DNA of 64,000 nt from Enterobacter sp. SA187 (GCF_001888805.2 NZ_CP019113.1:1-64000), one strand, 5' to 3'; counted from the stretch's first letter, positions 7,753-15,106 are shown. Program-made: numbers and translations. Notes: a model not told the origin generated them from the sequence alone.

Positions 7753-8145
7753 TTATTCGGCGACTGCACTCGCCACGGTTTCAAATTTGCGGATCGTGAT
7801 TTCTACCCTTCCCTTCTTTATCACTGGCCCCCACTCCACCAGCATACGTTTTACCTGACTGTCGTCCTCCCAGACACCAGCGTGCGTCAGCGCGTCGAAC
7901 AGCGCTTTGTTGTAGTTGTCGATGTCCCGGCGGCGGGCGTCCGGCGGGTACAGCATGATTTCAACCGCAGCGGCTTCCGCGGACGGCTTCGGTAAGCGGC
8001 GCAACTGCTCAATGATCGCCGCGCATGCATCGCTCTGATATTTGCGCCCGGCGGCGCTGATGAGATGGCGCCCGGCCAGCGGCCCCTTATTCGGGGCGCG
8101 CCAGTAGGTGTTAACACTCGGCGGGAATGGCAGTTGTAATTTCAT
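7753..8145 (-). CDS. rusA: RusA-type Holliday junction resolvase
   Basis: 130 residues from the ATG at 8145 (MKLQLPFPPSVNTYWRAPN). It has the RusA core PPDARRRDIDNYNKALFDAL with the metal-binding acidic residues, and a second acidic segment HAGVWEDDSQVKRM. The enzyme cuts four-way junctions, resolving recombination or replication intermediates of phage DNA. The start at 8145 matches RusA length (about 120-130); an upstream in-frame start would overlap the previous gene. Confidence 0.92.
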   Translation of the reverse strand: MKLQLPFPPSVNTYWRAPNKGPLAGRHLISAAGRKYQSDACAAIIEQLRRLPKPSAEAAAVEIMLYPPDARRRDIDNYNKALFDALTHAGVWEDDSQVKRMLVEWGPVIKKGRVEITIRKFETVASAVAE

Positions 8146-8153
8146 AACCTCTC

Positions 8154-8909
8154 CTACACAGCCAGCTGTAACTGCATGTTGAACTTGTCCCGCTGCTCGC
8201 AATAACTGAGTGAACCGGGGCTGTTGAACGATTCAATACGCTCAACCATCAGCGCCGCGCGCGTCTCTTTTGATGCTGGTGCGTAGGCACCTGACCATGC
8301 TTTGTCGATACCAATGTTTCGGGCGACGTTGGTGCTGTCTGCGCTGGAAAGGGGCAGTTTTGTGAAAATTAGAGGGTTCAGCATCCGCAAACCGTGTAGT
8401 TTTGCGATCGGCTGACCATGCTCATCAGTTACATGTCTGATCAGATCTTTCATTCTCGCTACTGCCAGATTAGGCCTCTTAACGTCATATTCACCGCAAC
8501 TGCCGATCGCCACACGCGGGAAGGCTTTGCACAGTCGAATAAAACGCTCATCGCTTTCATTCATGTGCCAGACCGGCACACCGTAAAAATCACCATGTGG
8601 CCATTCATCCAGCAGGGCATCATTTTCGTTTTCTCCACCGTCGATAACGTCCGGTATAACAGCGAAATCAAACCCTGGATGGTGTTTCCACCGAGCCACA
8701 AACTCGTAATAATCACCCCAGTCGATTTTGTTACGACCTGCTGCTTTCCACGCGGTAAAAGCGCCATTGTCGAGGGCAAAAGACTGGCAATATTCAGCGG
8801 CGAGGGCTATCTGACCCGCGTGCGCGAACGAAATAAATGCATGCCGTGCTTTCCATGCCCGGATTGCGCAGGTATCAGGAGTAATCGGACCACCGTGATA
8901 ATGGATCAT
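8154..8909 (-). CDS. TGT-fold (DpdA-like) phage protein
   Basis: 251 residues from the ATG at 8909 (MIHYHGGPITPDT). Motifs in order are FISFAHAGQIALAAEYCQSF, then LDNGAFTAW, DFAVIPDVIDG, GVPVWHMNE, AIGSCGEY, KLHGLRML and SSADSTNVARN. LDNGAF, IPDVID and AIGSCGEY line up with the DSGGF, central Asp and GG.GE motifs of tRNA-guanine transglycosylases. This recalls phage DpdA enzymes, which put 7-deazaguanines into DNA. No queuosine-type precursor genes are visible in the window. The protein is common in lambdoid early regions, usually as hypothetical. The fold assignment is my inference; the catalytic role is unproved. Confidence 0.6.
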   Translation of the reverse strand: MIHYHGGPITPDTCAIRAWKARHAFISFAHAGQIALAAEYCQSFALDNGAFTAWKAAGRNKIDWGDYYEFVARWKHHPGFDFAVIPDVIDGGENENDALLDEWPHGDFYGVPVWHMNESDERFIRLCKAFPRVAIGSCGEYDVKRPNLAVARMKDLIRHVTDEHGQPIAKLHGLRMLNPLIFTKLPLSSADSTNVARNIGIDKAWSGAYAPASKETRAALMVERIESFNSPGSLSYCEQRDKFNMQLQLAV

Positions 8910-8913
8910 GCTT

Positions 8914-9225
8914 TTACACCTCCATCCCAAGGAACGCGGCGGCGCGCGCTCTGGCATTCTCTTCACCGTTTACCAGCGAGCGCAGCAGTGATATAGCCTT
9001 ATCATTAGCGCTCTGGCTGTTAATCGAGATGCCCCGGCTTACACCCGGCATCAGGGTGACCGCGCCTTTACGCTGGAGTGCGCGCAACATGTCAGTGGCC
9101 GCGTTCGGTGACGATGCCCCCATCAGGTCGGCAACTTCTTTTTGCGTTGGTGGGATACCGTGCTCTTTCTGGAAAGCCACGATCAGGGATAAAACTTCCT
9201 GCTGGCGGGCGGTCAGATTTTTCAC
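8914..9225 (-). CDS. LexA-like winged-helix DNA-binding protein (no protease domain)
   Basis: 103 residues with a complete LexA-type DNA-binding domain at residues 1-65: LTARQQEVLSLIVAFQKEHG, PPTQKEVADLMG and a wing-like ALQRKGAVTLMPGVSRGI. It lacks the S24 autocleavage domain, so it could bind a LexA-like site without being destroyed in the SOS response. It overlaps the upstream methyltransferase by 4 bp. A regulatory role in the phage early operon is likely; the target is unknown. Confidence 0.82.
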   Translation of the reverse strand: MKNLTARQQEVLSLIVAFQKEHGIPPTQKEVADLMGASSPNAATDMLRALQRKGAVTLMPGVSRGISINSQSANDKAISLLRSLVNGEENARARAAAFLGMEV

Positions 9226-10463
9226 GCTGCATCCTCCTTCAGGGAGGCTTTGCTGCTGAAATCCTTCAGCGTGACCCGAATAGTGCGAATGTTGCAGCGC
9301 GCCGCGGGATCCATTTCTTTGATGACATCCAGAAATTCCCGGATCGCCATACCATATTCGTTCATCGCTTCCATGCCTGCGATATTCAGCCGTTCCTGCA
9401 TATCGGCTTTTGCCGGGTCATTCTCCGGGTAATTCAGATCCAGCCATTCGCTGACAGCCAGCTGCACACTTTTCTCAGCGATCAGAACTTCTGCCACAGC
9501 AATGTCACCTGCGCTTACCATGACAACGGTCGGCTGGGAAACATTGTCGGAGGCCCATACGTGAGCAAATTTTGACTCTTTGAAGGTGTACTCTTCCTTG
9601 TCGCCGAACACCGCCCGGACACAGGCCCATGCCTGGATACCGCTCTTCGCAAGAATATCTGCCTGGCTCAGCGGCAGGATGTCTTCAGAACTGGTTACCG
9701 GTGCTGGCAGCGCAACTTCATCGGCCAAATCCAGCGCTTCTGCGCATTCGACAGCCTCATCGCCTGCGCCAGGAATAACTTCCGGAATATTTTGTTGCTG
9801 CATCTGGGGTAACAGGCGCAGCGCTTCGCGGCGGATCTGTTCGATAAATGCATTACCGCGCGCTTCAAGATCCTTAAGATCGATGTAGCTGAACGCCGCG
9901 CCGCGCCAGTTTTTGTCGAATACAGCGATCGCCCCTGCGAAGAAAGCTCCTGACGGTACCTGTTTTTCATCTTTCGGGATGAACCACTTCGGCAGATCAA
10001 AACCGATTCGCCCGCGGATAAACGATATGTGATCGGCATCCTCCGGCCACCACGCTTCGCTGGTAGCTGCCTTAATGAGAAATACATACCGTCCGCCTTT
10101 ATCGCGCATCGCGCTGGCGTGCTGGATGATGTAGCGCATCCCGGTGATGTATTCGCCCTCGTGCTGAGATGCACGGCTGTAAGGCGGGTTGCCATAGGCT
10201 GCGCCATGGAGTTCTTCGAGCCGGGCGGACCAGTCCTGCGCCAGAGCATTGTCTTCGGCAGTATAGAAATCAGGGCACTTTGAGTTTTCACCATCGGAAA
10301 ACAGATCGAGCACCAGCGGACCGAACATGGCGTTGATACCCCAGAAGATGTTGTCTGGTGTGCACCACTGATCGCCAACGTGTTTGAGTTCATGGGCTGG
10401 CTGGCTACGCAGTTCGGCCAGCGCCAGGCAATATTTATTCTGCATTTCGTTCGTGACTGTCAT
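9222..10463 (-). CDS. Phage N6-adenine DNA methyltransferase (Dam_2 family)
   Basis: 413 residues. The N-terminal 200 residues are a phage N-6-adenine methyltransferase: HVGDQWCTPDNIFWGINAMF, LDLFSDGENSKCPDFYT, then the catalytic NPPY motif (AAYGNPPYSRAS) and GRYVFLIKAATSEAWW. It transfers methyl to adenine, often at GATC, protecting phage DNA or altering replication. The C-terminal 190 residues are an unrelated extension, with a region of about 110 residues (EYTFKESKFAHVWASDNVSQ onward) that I do not recognise. The gene overlaps both neighbours by 4 bp. Confidence 0.85.
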   Translation of the reverse strand: MTVTNEMQNKYCLALAELRSQPAHELKHVGDQWCTPDNIFWGINAMFGPLVLDLFSDGENSKCPDFYTAEDNALAQDWSARLEELHGAAYGNPPYSRASQHEGEYITGMRYIIQHASAMRDKGGRYVFLIKAATSEAWWPEDADHISFIRGRIGFDLPKWFIPKDEKQVPSGAFFAGAIAVFDKNWRGAAFSYIDLKDLEARGNAFIEQIRREALRLLPQMQQQNIPEVIPGAGDEAVECAEALDLADEVALPAPVTSSEDILPLSQADILAKSGIQAWACVRAVFGDKEEYTFKESKFAHVWASDNVSQPTVVMVSAGDIAVAEVLIAEKSVQLAVSEWLDLNYPENDPAKADMQERLNIAGMEAMNEYGMAIREFLDVIKEMDPAARCNIRTIRVTLKDFSSKASLKEDAA

Positions 10464-11341
10464 CCCCGGAACCCCTCTGGAATCTGCGAGTAATCAACAT
10501 TGTCATAGCTGGCGCGGGCGACCATGGCGCTGACCCATTGTCCGTTTTCACGAACCGGGCGCCCGGCCTTTTCCCAGCTCGTAGCTGCCTGCAGATAAGC
10601 CGGAAATTTTGTTGGCTGAAACAGCGTGGCCGGACGAAGGTATTCCGCCATTTTCAGGTCCTCGCCCCACTTCGCCGTGCTGTAGTCAACAACCAGAACC
10701 AGTTCTTCACGTGTAAAGCCCTCACCCAGCCGGGCGCGGATGTTCTCCAGCGAGGATTTGCAGACCTGGTACCGGGATCCGGTTTTCTGGTTCAGGTGGG
10801 TTAAAACCTGTTTGGCCTGATCAGTGATTAAAACTTCACGGTCGGGTTGCCCCGCAACCGGACAAGAGGGTTTTGAATTTACTTGTGGATCTGTAGTTGA
10901 TTTTACTGACGGATCCCCGCCAGATTCTGACGGGTCAAAACTGCCGCCAGCCCTGTTTTTTGATGCCTCAAATTTTGAGGGGTCAGATTTTGATGCATCA
11001 GATTTTGATGCGTCAGAATTTGAAGGGTCAGCATCTGACAGGTGAGAGAATGCAGCGGCCTGGAGCTTTGCCACGTTCAGCTGATACACGTTCGACGCGT
11101 TACGGTTTCCCTGGCGGCGTTGTTTACGCGAAAGCCAGTTGTCTTTTTCCAGCTGCGCGATCGCGGTACGCACGGTGCTTTCGCCCGCGCCAATCTGACG
11201 CGCAATGGTGCCGATGGAAGGCCAACTGATGCCCTCGTCATTGCTGAAGTCTGCCAGCCGGGCCATGATAGCCACGCTGGAGAGCTTCATGCCTGAAGCG
11301 GCGCATGCGTCCCAGACGTAGCCGGTTAATTTAGTGCTCAT
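10460..11341 (-). CDS. Phage replication initiator (O-like, HTH and conserved C-terminal domain)
   Basis: 293 residues. The N-terminal winged helix (residues 15-95) has SVAIMARLADFSNDEGISWP and a recognition segment IARQIGAGESTVRTAIAQLE. A central low-complexity linker (about residues 100-135) is made of repeated SDASK-like pentapeptides. The C-terminal domain (about 175-265) has a KTGSRYQ motif and YLRPATLFQPTKFPAYL, characteristic of the conserved phage C-terminal domain (Phg_2220_C). It is the probable origin-binding initiator; the linker-coding DNA contains 15-bp iterons (10965-11039), as lambda O carries its own origin. Confidence 0.82.
   Translation of the reverse strand: MSTKLTGYVWDACAASGMKLSSVAIMARLADFSNDEGISWPSIGTIARQIGAGESTVRTAIAQLEKDNWLSRKQRRQGNRNASNVYQLNVAKLQAAAFSHLSDADPSNSDASKSDASKSDPSKFEASKNRAGGSFDPSESGGDPSVKSTTDPQVNSKPSCPVAGQPDREVLITDQAKQVLTHLNQKTGSRYQVCKSSLENIRARLGEGFTREELVLVVDYSTAKWGEDLKMAEYLRPATLFQPTKFPAYLQAATSWEKAGRPVRENGQWVSAMVARASYDNVDYSQIPEGFRG
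10965..11039. repeat. Five 15-bp iterons inside the replication gene, candidate origin
   Basis: Five consecutive 15-bp units begin at 10965, 10980, 10995, 11010 and 11025. Units 2-4 share the form GGGTCAGATTTTGAT with few changes; units 1 and 5 are more degenerate. They encode the SDASK-type pentapeptide linker of the initiator. In lambda the origin iterons lie inside gene O in the same way, so these are the best candidate for the phage replication origin. Confidence 0.65.
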
Positions 11342-11513
11342 GATCGCCCTCTATTTCCCTAAACTTTCGCTGGAACTGTTCGAGCGGGCTGAAACATTCA
11401 CCGTACTCATAACCTTTTCGCAGATAGATAACGCGCCGGGTTTCTGGCTCCCATCTGATGACCTGGACAGGAATGCCGTGGTGGTCTTTGAACCATCGGT
11501 TGAGTTCACGCAT
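11331..11513 (-). CDS. DUF4222 small phage protein
   Basis: 60 residues starting MRELNRWFKDHHGIPVQVIR, with WEPETRRVIYLRKGYEYGECF, close to the DUF4222 family found in lambdoid early operons. It is probably a cytoplasmic beta-rich protein of unknown role. It overlaps the initiator gene start by 11 bp on the same strand. Confidence 0.78.
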   Translation of the reverse strand: MRELNRWFKDHHGIPVQVIRWEPETRRVIYLRKGYEYGECFSPLEQFQRKFREIEGDHEH

Positions 11514-11683
11514 AACGCTTTCGCCCTCCGGTAATACACACCCACGATTGCCCGCGCGCGGCTGTGGTTACACGCCACCCAGCGGTTTGATATTCTGCGT
11601 TCATACCGAAACAGCGGCTGTCCCGGCACCGGGATCATCCGCAGTTGCGGTAAGCGGCAAATAGCCGTTAAACTGTTCATGCG

Positions 11684-12229
11684 TTAGTTCTCCACATGTT
11701 TACGAAACGCCACGGCGCCCGGAGCTGCACACTCGCGGGCGTCACTCTTTTCTGGCGCGCAGAAAATCCGATACAGCAGCGTCAAATGCTCCTGCCACTT
11801 CGCCATAACCTGATAACTGTTCTCTTCGATTTGTGCGCGTTCGGCCTGGTCAATGATGCCGTCAGCAGTCGCTTTGCGAACGTATGAGGAGTGCTTGCCG
11901 ATCCACTCGATGGATTCCATCAGGCGCTGATTGATATCGGCGTTGTCCACGTCTTCAATTTCCACCAGCGGTACATTCACACTGTTCGACTGGCGAGAGA
12001 CAGCGTCAGCAATGAATTTCTTGCCGCTCGCCTGCTGCAGTACCATTGCCCAGCCCATCGGGAAAATCTGATCGCCACCCGCGCGCAGCCGGTTGAACAA
12101 TGCATCTTCGGTAACACCCAGCCATTCAGCTGCTTCGGCGTATCCGCCTGGCAGTTCTGATATGGTTTTTTTGATGGCGGCCACCAGCCATGCGGGCTGT
12201 TTTTCTACCTGCCAGTGTTTGTTATCCAC
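11684..12229 (-). CDS. YmfL-family (CII-like) phage regulator
   Basis: 181 residues from a GTG start at 12229, preceded by AGGTGA. The N-terminal part (residues 12-75) has an HTH-like segment GGYAEAAEWLGVTEDALFNRLR. The C-terminal part (115-165) has a helical block ADGIIDQAERAQIEENSYQV. This is the YmfL family of e14 and related prophages, placed where lambda has cII and thought to act as a regulator. It is the second gene of the rightward-equivalent early operon after cro. Confidence 0.82.
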   Translation of the reverse strand: MDNKHWQVEKQPAWLVAAIKKTISELPGGYAEAAEWLGVTEDALFNRLRAGGDQIFPMGWAMVLQQASGKKFIADAVSRQSNSVNVPLVEIEDVDNADINQRLMESIEWIGKHSSYVRKATADGIIDQAERAQIEENSYQVMAKWQEHLTLLYRIFCAPEKSDARECAAPGAVAFRKHVEN

Positions 12230-12257
12230 GGTTCACCTCTTGTTTCTGTGGTTACTT

Positions 12258-12455
12258 TCAAGCTGCCGTTTCGTTAGGCTTTTGATAAAGCTTGCTGTCG
12301 TACTTAAGTTTGCCTTTGGTAATTCGCTCAATAACGAATGCCTGTTTTTCAGGGATAATTTCACCCCAGCGACAAACTGCTGGATGTGAAATACCAAGAG
12401 CGTTTGCAGTTTTTGAGATGCCACCGAAATGCTCCACTACCTCTCTTTTGTGCAT
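12258..12455 (-). CDS. Cro-like repressor
   Basis: 65 residues with a single HTH at residues 5-30 (VVEHFGGISKTANALGISHP). The ATG at 12455 has a very strong ribosome binding site (AGGAGG). It is transcribed divergently from the CI repressor and is the first gene of the minus-strand early operon, so it is the Cro equivalent that turns down CI synthesis and commits to lysis. It would bind the same 16-bp operators as CI. Confidence 0.88.
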   Translation of the reverse strand: MHKREVVEHFGGISKTANALGISHPAVCRWGEIIPEKQAFVIERITKGKLKYDSKLYQKPNETAA

Positions 12456-12548
12456 GAATCCTCCTATACGTTGACGTCATAAAGGTAACAAAAGGTACAT
12501 AAAATAGCAAACAACTGTTACCATGCAAATGTGTAACATAAGTTACAT
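12456..12548. promoter_or_regulatory. OR-type control region between cro and cI
   Basis: Two operator copies are visible: GTAACAAAAGGTACAT at 12485-12500 and GTAACATAAGTTACAT at 12533-12548. Between them, GTTACC at 12517 and GTGTAAC at 12531 may form a third, weaker site. The same 16-mer occurs twice at 13259-13309. On the plus strand a TTGACG at 12471 and TACATA at 12496 could be the maintenance promoter for cI; the minus strand reads cro. The second operator ends on the first possible cI start codon. Confidence 0.75.
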
Positions 12549-13206
12549 GAGAACAGAGATGAAAGACCGGATTAGATCCAAGCGACTACAGTTGGACATA
12601 ACTCAAGAAGCACTAGCTAAAAAGCTTGGTGTTAGTCGCGTATCAGTAACTAAATGGGAAAATGGCACAACTAAGCCAGATGGCGAGAACCTGCATCAGC
12701 TTGCAAAAACATTATCTACAACGCCTGAATGGCTTTTATATGGCCAGGGTGATAACAAAGATGATGACACTAGGGTTATTCCATTCATAAAACCACCCAA
12801 AGCTGTACCTATTATTTCTGCAGTCCAGGCAGGCCACTGGACAGAAACTTTCGCAAGTTCAAGGTTGACCGACGTGATTACATGGACACAAACCACCGCT
12901 GATGTTTCTGAAGAAGTTTTTGGTTTAATTGTGCGCGGCGAGTCTATGACGAACCCTCATGGGTTACCCTCAATACCCGAAGGTTCAATAGTGATCGTTG
13001 AGCCACAATATGGTCAACTTGACAGCTTGTATGGAAAAATTGTCGTGGCCATATTAGATGGTTCTTCGGAGGCAACGGTTAAAAAATTAGTCTGGGATAG
13101 CCCTCATTCCTTCCTGATGCCCTTGAACCCAGCATTTCCCCCCATACCTATTGACGGCAACTGCCGCATCGTGGGCAAAGTAGTCCAGATAACCCAAAAT
13201 ATTTAA
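12547..13206 (+). CDS. CI-type repressor with S24 autocleavage domain
   Basis: 219 residues from the ATG at 12547; a start at 12559 is also possible and has a slightly better upstream AGAG. The N-terminal HTH (residues 8-60) has LDITQEALAKKLGVSRVSVT. The C-terminal S24/LexA peptidase domain has a cleavage-type AG in SAVQAGHW, the nucleophile Ser in GESMTNP and the general-base Lys in ATVKKL. It keeps the prophage silent and would self-cleave when RecA is activated, so induction by DNA damage is expected. It reads from OR towards OL, as lambda cI does. Confidence 0.93.
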   Translation: MRTEMKDRIRSKRLQLDITQEALAKKLGVSRVSVTKWENGTTKPDGENLHQLAKTLSTTPEWLLYGQGDNKDDDTRVIPFIKPPKAVPIISAVQAGHWTETFASSRLTDVITWTQTTADVSEEVFGLIVRGESMTNPHGLPSIPEGSIVIVEPQYGQLDSLYGKIVVAILDGSSEATVKKLVWDSPHSFLMPLNPAFPPIPIDGNCRIVGKVVQITQNI

Positions 13207-13220
13207 CGTTAAACAGTATA

Positions 13221-13246
13221 GCCGGTTACCTTAGACCGGCTTTTTT
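13221..13246 (+). terminator. Terminator of the cI transcript
   Basis: GCCGGT-TACCTTAG-ACCGGC followed by six T lies 14 bp after the cI stop codon. Confidence 0.85.
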
Positions 13247-13256
13247 GTGCACCTCC

Positions 13257-13310
13257 ATGTAACATTAAGTACATTGGAGTCTTGACCATCAAGGTAACTA
13301 AAGGTACATT
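13257..13310 (+). promoter_or_regulatory. OL-type operators and candidate pL promoter
   Basis: Operators GTAACATTAAGTACAT (13259-13274) and GTAACTAAAGGTACAT (13294-13309) match those between cro and cI. A promoter TTGACC at 13282 and TACATT at 13305 (17-bp spacing) overlaps the second operator, so bound repressor would block it. It would transcribe the plus-strand genes from 13318 towards xis and int. This mirrors the lambda OL/pL layout. Confidence 0.75.
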
Positions 13311-13317
13311 TAATACT

Positions 13318-13392
13318 ATGAACAGCGAACAGGCAGGACGCCCACGAAGTAGCCGCCGGTGGCATATGAATGACCGGATGATTCGCAAGTAA
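13318..13392 (+). CDS. 24-residue basic peptide, first gene of the pL operon
   Basis: A short frame MNSEQAGRPRSSRRWHMNDR then MIRK and stop. It begins about 8 bp after the candidate pL -10 box, so the mRNA would be leaderless or nearly so; no Shine-Dalgarno is present. It is Arg-rich (six Arg in 24), which recalls the arginine-rich RNA-binding part of lambdoid N proteins, but it is much shorter than N. Whether it is a real product is uncertain; position and operator context are the main support. Confidence 0.4.
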   Translation: MNSEQAGRPRSSRRWHMNDRMIRK

Positions 13393-13396
13393 TAAA

Positions 13397-13416
13397 AAGC
13401 GCCCTATAGGACGCTT
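13397..13416 (+). terminator. Hairpin after the first pL gene
   Basis: AAGCGCCCTATAGGACGCTT is an imperfect inverted repeat right after the 24-codon frame, followed by CGCTCTTT. It may be an early (tL1-like) terminator or attenuator; weak T-tract. Confidence 0.4.
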
Positions 13417-13465
13417 CGCTCTTTAAAAATCTAGGAAGTCCAAAACCACTCTGTCGGAACAGGCT

Positions 13466-13729
13466 TCAGGCGGTGCAGGTGATGCCGGTTACCTTTTTAA
13501 CGAAGGCGCATAACTCCGCTTTACCTTGCTCCAGAGTGTCGAACAGCTCTGAGTGATATACGCCATCTTTACGGGCCGTAAACTGCTTTAGATGCTCGGC
13601 TTTTACTGAGGCAGATGTGAAACGTTCGAGGGTATCTATGCTGCAACGAAATTTAAATTTCTTGCCTGAGCGCTGAAGCATATGCACTCCAGTAGAGGAA
13701 TTACCGTTTTGTTTTAATAACGAAACCAT
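13466..13729 (-). CDS. Hypothetical prophage protein
   Basis: About 87 residues from the ATG at 13729 (MVSLLKQNGNSSTGVHMLQR); a longer frame from 13768 is possible. It is basic at the N-terminus (GKKFKFRC), with a C-terminal helical part ELCAFVKKVTGITC. No family is recognised. It is transcribed opposite to the pL operon, so it may be expressed in the lysogen or be antisense to the early leftward transcript. Confidence 0.45.
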   Translation of the reverse strand: MVSLLKQNGNSSTGVHMLQRSGKKFKFRCSIDTLERFTSASVKAEHLKQFTARKDGVYHSELFDTLEQGKAELCAFVKKVTGITCTA

Positions 13730-13865
13730 TACTGGGATCCTTAAAATTCGCGCCGTATTGCATATCACTTCGTGCGAACTCAGTTACTTTTTTTGGAATC
13801 CCAGATTAAACCAACCTTGATTTTTGGTGAATAGCGAGGCGATGAAAAAGACCGGGTCCCAACAT

Positions 13866-13929
13866 GAAAGCGCACTCCCTAACTTATCGGTTATGGGTGA
13901 CAGGTATAAACGTGCTGGAGTGCGCTTCC
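13866..13929 (+). repeat. Hairpin element A (possible antisense immunity RNA)
   Basis: GAAAGCGCACTCC (13866-13878) pairs with GGAGTGCGCTTCC (13917-13929) across a 38-nt loop, with one end mismatch in the outer bases. The tail CCAGTTGTG that follows recurs after element B. The shared arms and tail suggest a functional RNA, possibly like the C4/P4-type antisense RNAs of phages, but I cannot confirm this by structure search. Confidence 0.5.
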
Positions 13930-14153
13930 AGTTGTGATGTGCTCAAGCGAGCTGCAGCGCCGGCCGACGCAAAGACCCGAAAATCGGCTGAGTCACAGGT
14001 ACTGGTGACCAATACCAAAACCGAGCGGCGGGAAGTAAGCGGGTGTGGCGCCCCGGTGTCACAACCAAAATTCCAATAAAACGAACGTGTGTAGTCTGTT
14101 GGCGGCGTCTGATCTTATTTTCCCGTGAGGGCGCCGCACTTTTTTATACAACT

Positions 14154-14220
14154 GAAAGCGCGCTCCATTCACTCCTCTTAGTGTCTGGTCGTTAATGCAA
14201 ACTCCGCGGAGCGCGCTTCC
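14154..14220 (+). repeat. Hairpin element B (related to element A)
   Basis: GAAAGCGCGCTCC (14154-14166) pairs with GGAGCGCGCTTCC (14208-14220) across a 41-nt loop. The arms differ from element A by one base in each arm, a compensatory change that keeps pairing (A-T to G-C). The same CCAGTTGTG tail follows. The loops are unrelated. This covariation favours a structured RNA. Confidence 0.55.
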
Positions 14221-14377
14221 AGTTGTGTGGAGAACTAACCAGGCGGTTGCAACCTCCCGCTTTAGTAAGTGCCCTGCCGCGGTGCTTAAAGAAGCGAGGC
14301 CCTTGTAATTATCGCCAGCTGGCGAGGGATTCGGGCAACCAAAATCACGCGTTGCAGCGCGCACAGGAGATACCTAC

Positions 14378-15106
14378 ATGCGAATGAATGCCAAAGAGTT
14401 GATCGCCGACTCCAGAGTAACAGCCCTTGTTACGCCACCAGCAGCAGCAAAGTCAATGACCGCAGTAGCAGACCGCCTTGATGTTCAGTTCGCGGCGCTG
14501 TGCGAATCACGGAACGAGGCGAAGCAACTGACTGGAGAGAATGCTGTGAAAAAGTCCGAAATTAAGATTCATAGCGACTCACTCCACTTCTGCATGGGTT
14601 GTGGCAAAGATGAACCATGCAGCACTTACGATGTTTGCTACGCGCTCGAAAAAACGCCAACCAGCGATGCAGTCCTTGGCTCTTGGTGCGCAGAAACGGC
14701 GGGTTTAGCAGTTAATTTGCGTCGTATACACATTAACCACCAAGCGCCTGTAATAGAAAACGTCACAAGCGCTTTAGAGCAATATGTCGCCCAGCTACGC
14801 TGTGAATCAGCTTTCCCAGTCGCAGCCGACAAGCCTCCCATTCACCTAGCAATCACTCCGCTTACGGTTGAGCACGATCAGTATGGCTACTGGACTAAAC
14901 CGGTATATGACGAATTCTATGAAAGGCGTGAGTATATCTCCAACGAGGAACTCAACGCATGGATGAATGCTAACGATCTCAGAAGGCAGGTGGTCTATCG
15001 GGACAAGAAGGGAACGCCCCAGAAAATGATGACTATGATCTCTCAACTTGGCAGCACGAAGCCCTGCGGGTCAAGTCTGGTTCTCTGCATCCATTCAAAA
15101 GACTGA
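14378..15106 (+). CDS. Phage early protein, probably frameshifted near 15005
   Basis: 242 residues as read here. The N-terminal part has LTGENAVKKSEIKIHSDS; the middle has a Cys cluster CMGCGKDEPCSTYDVC and a long region ending YDEFYERREYISNEELNAWM. After YRDK at about 15005 the frame gives a low-quality tail. The -1 frame instead reads EGNAPENDDYDLSTWQHEA and stays open to the stop at 15249. A one-base loss in the GACAAGAAGGG run would explain this. Family members are uncharacterised early proteins of lambdoid prophages. If the shift is real, the product is altered at its C-terminus. Confidence 0.6.
   Translation: MRMNAKELIADSRVTALVTPPAAAKSMTAVADRLDVQFAALCESRNEAKQLTGENAVKKSEIKIHSDSLHFCMGCGKDEPCSTYDVCYALEKTPTSDAVLGSWCAETAGLAVNLRRIHINHQAPVIENVTSALEQYVAQLRCESAFPVAADKPPIHLAITPLTVEHDQYGYWTKPVYDEFYERREYISNEELNAWMNANDLRRQVVYRDKKGTPQKMMTMISQLGSTKPCGSSLVLCIHSKD

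Larger units (their letters stand above)
13769..14377. other. Intergenic immunity-side region with repeated hairpins
   Basis: This 600-bp stretch has no convincing protein gene. It holds two related inverted-repeat elements (13866-13929 and 14154-14220), described separately. A 71-codon plus-strand frame (13864-14079) starts at MKAHSLTYRLW and contains the first element; it resembles the leading part of Icd-like open frames of enterobacterial prophages but ends early. GC-rich stems such as GGCGGCG/CGCCGC at 14101-14138 are also present. Confidence 0.45.

Noticed and set aside
11351..11680. 109-codon minus-strand frame overlapping the DUF4222 gene
   Set aside because: It overlaps a recognisable DUF4222 gene in another frame. 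The first half (MNSLTAICRLPQLRMIPVPG) could be a small phage protein, but the downstream half is a shadow and I cannot define its end.
13864..14079. 71-codon plus-strand frame MKAHSLTYRLW
   Set aside because: It contains hairpin element A and resembles conserved leader parts of Icd-like frames, but it has no good start signal and no complete domain. It is described as part of the intergenic region instead.
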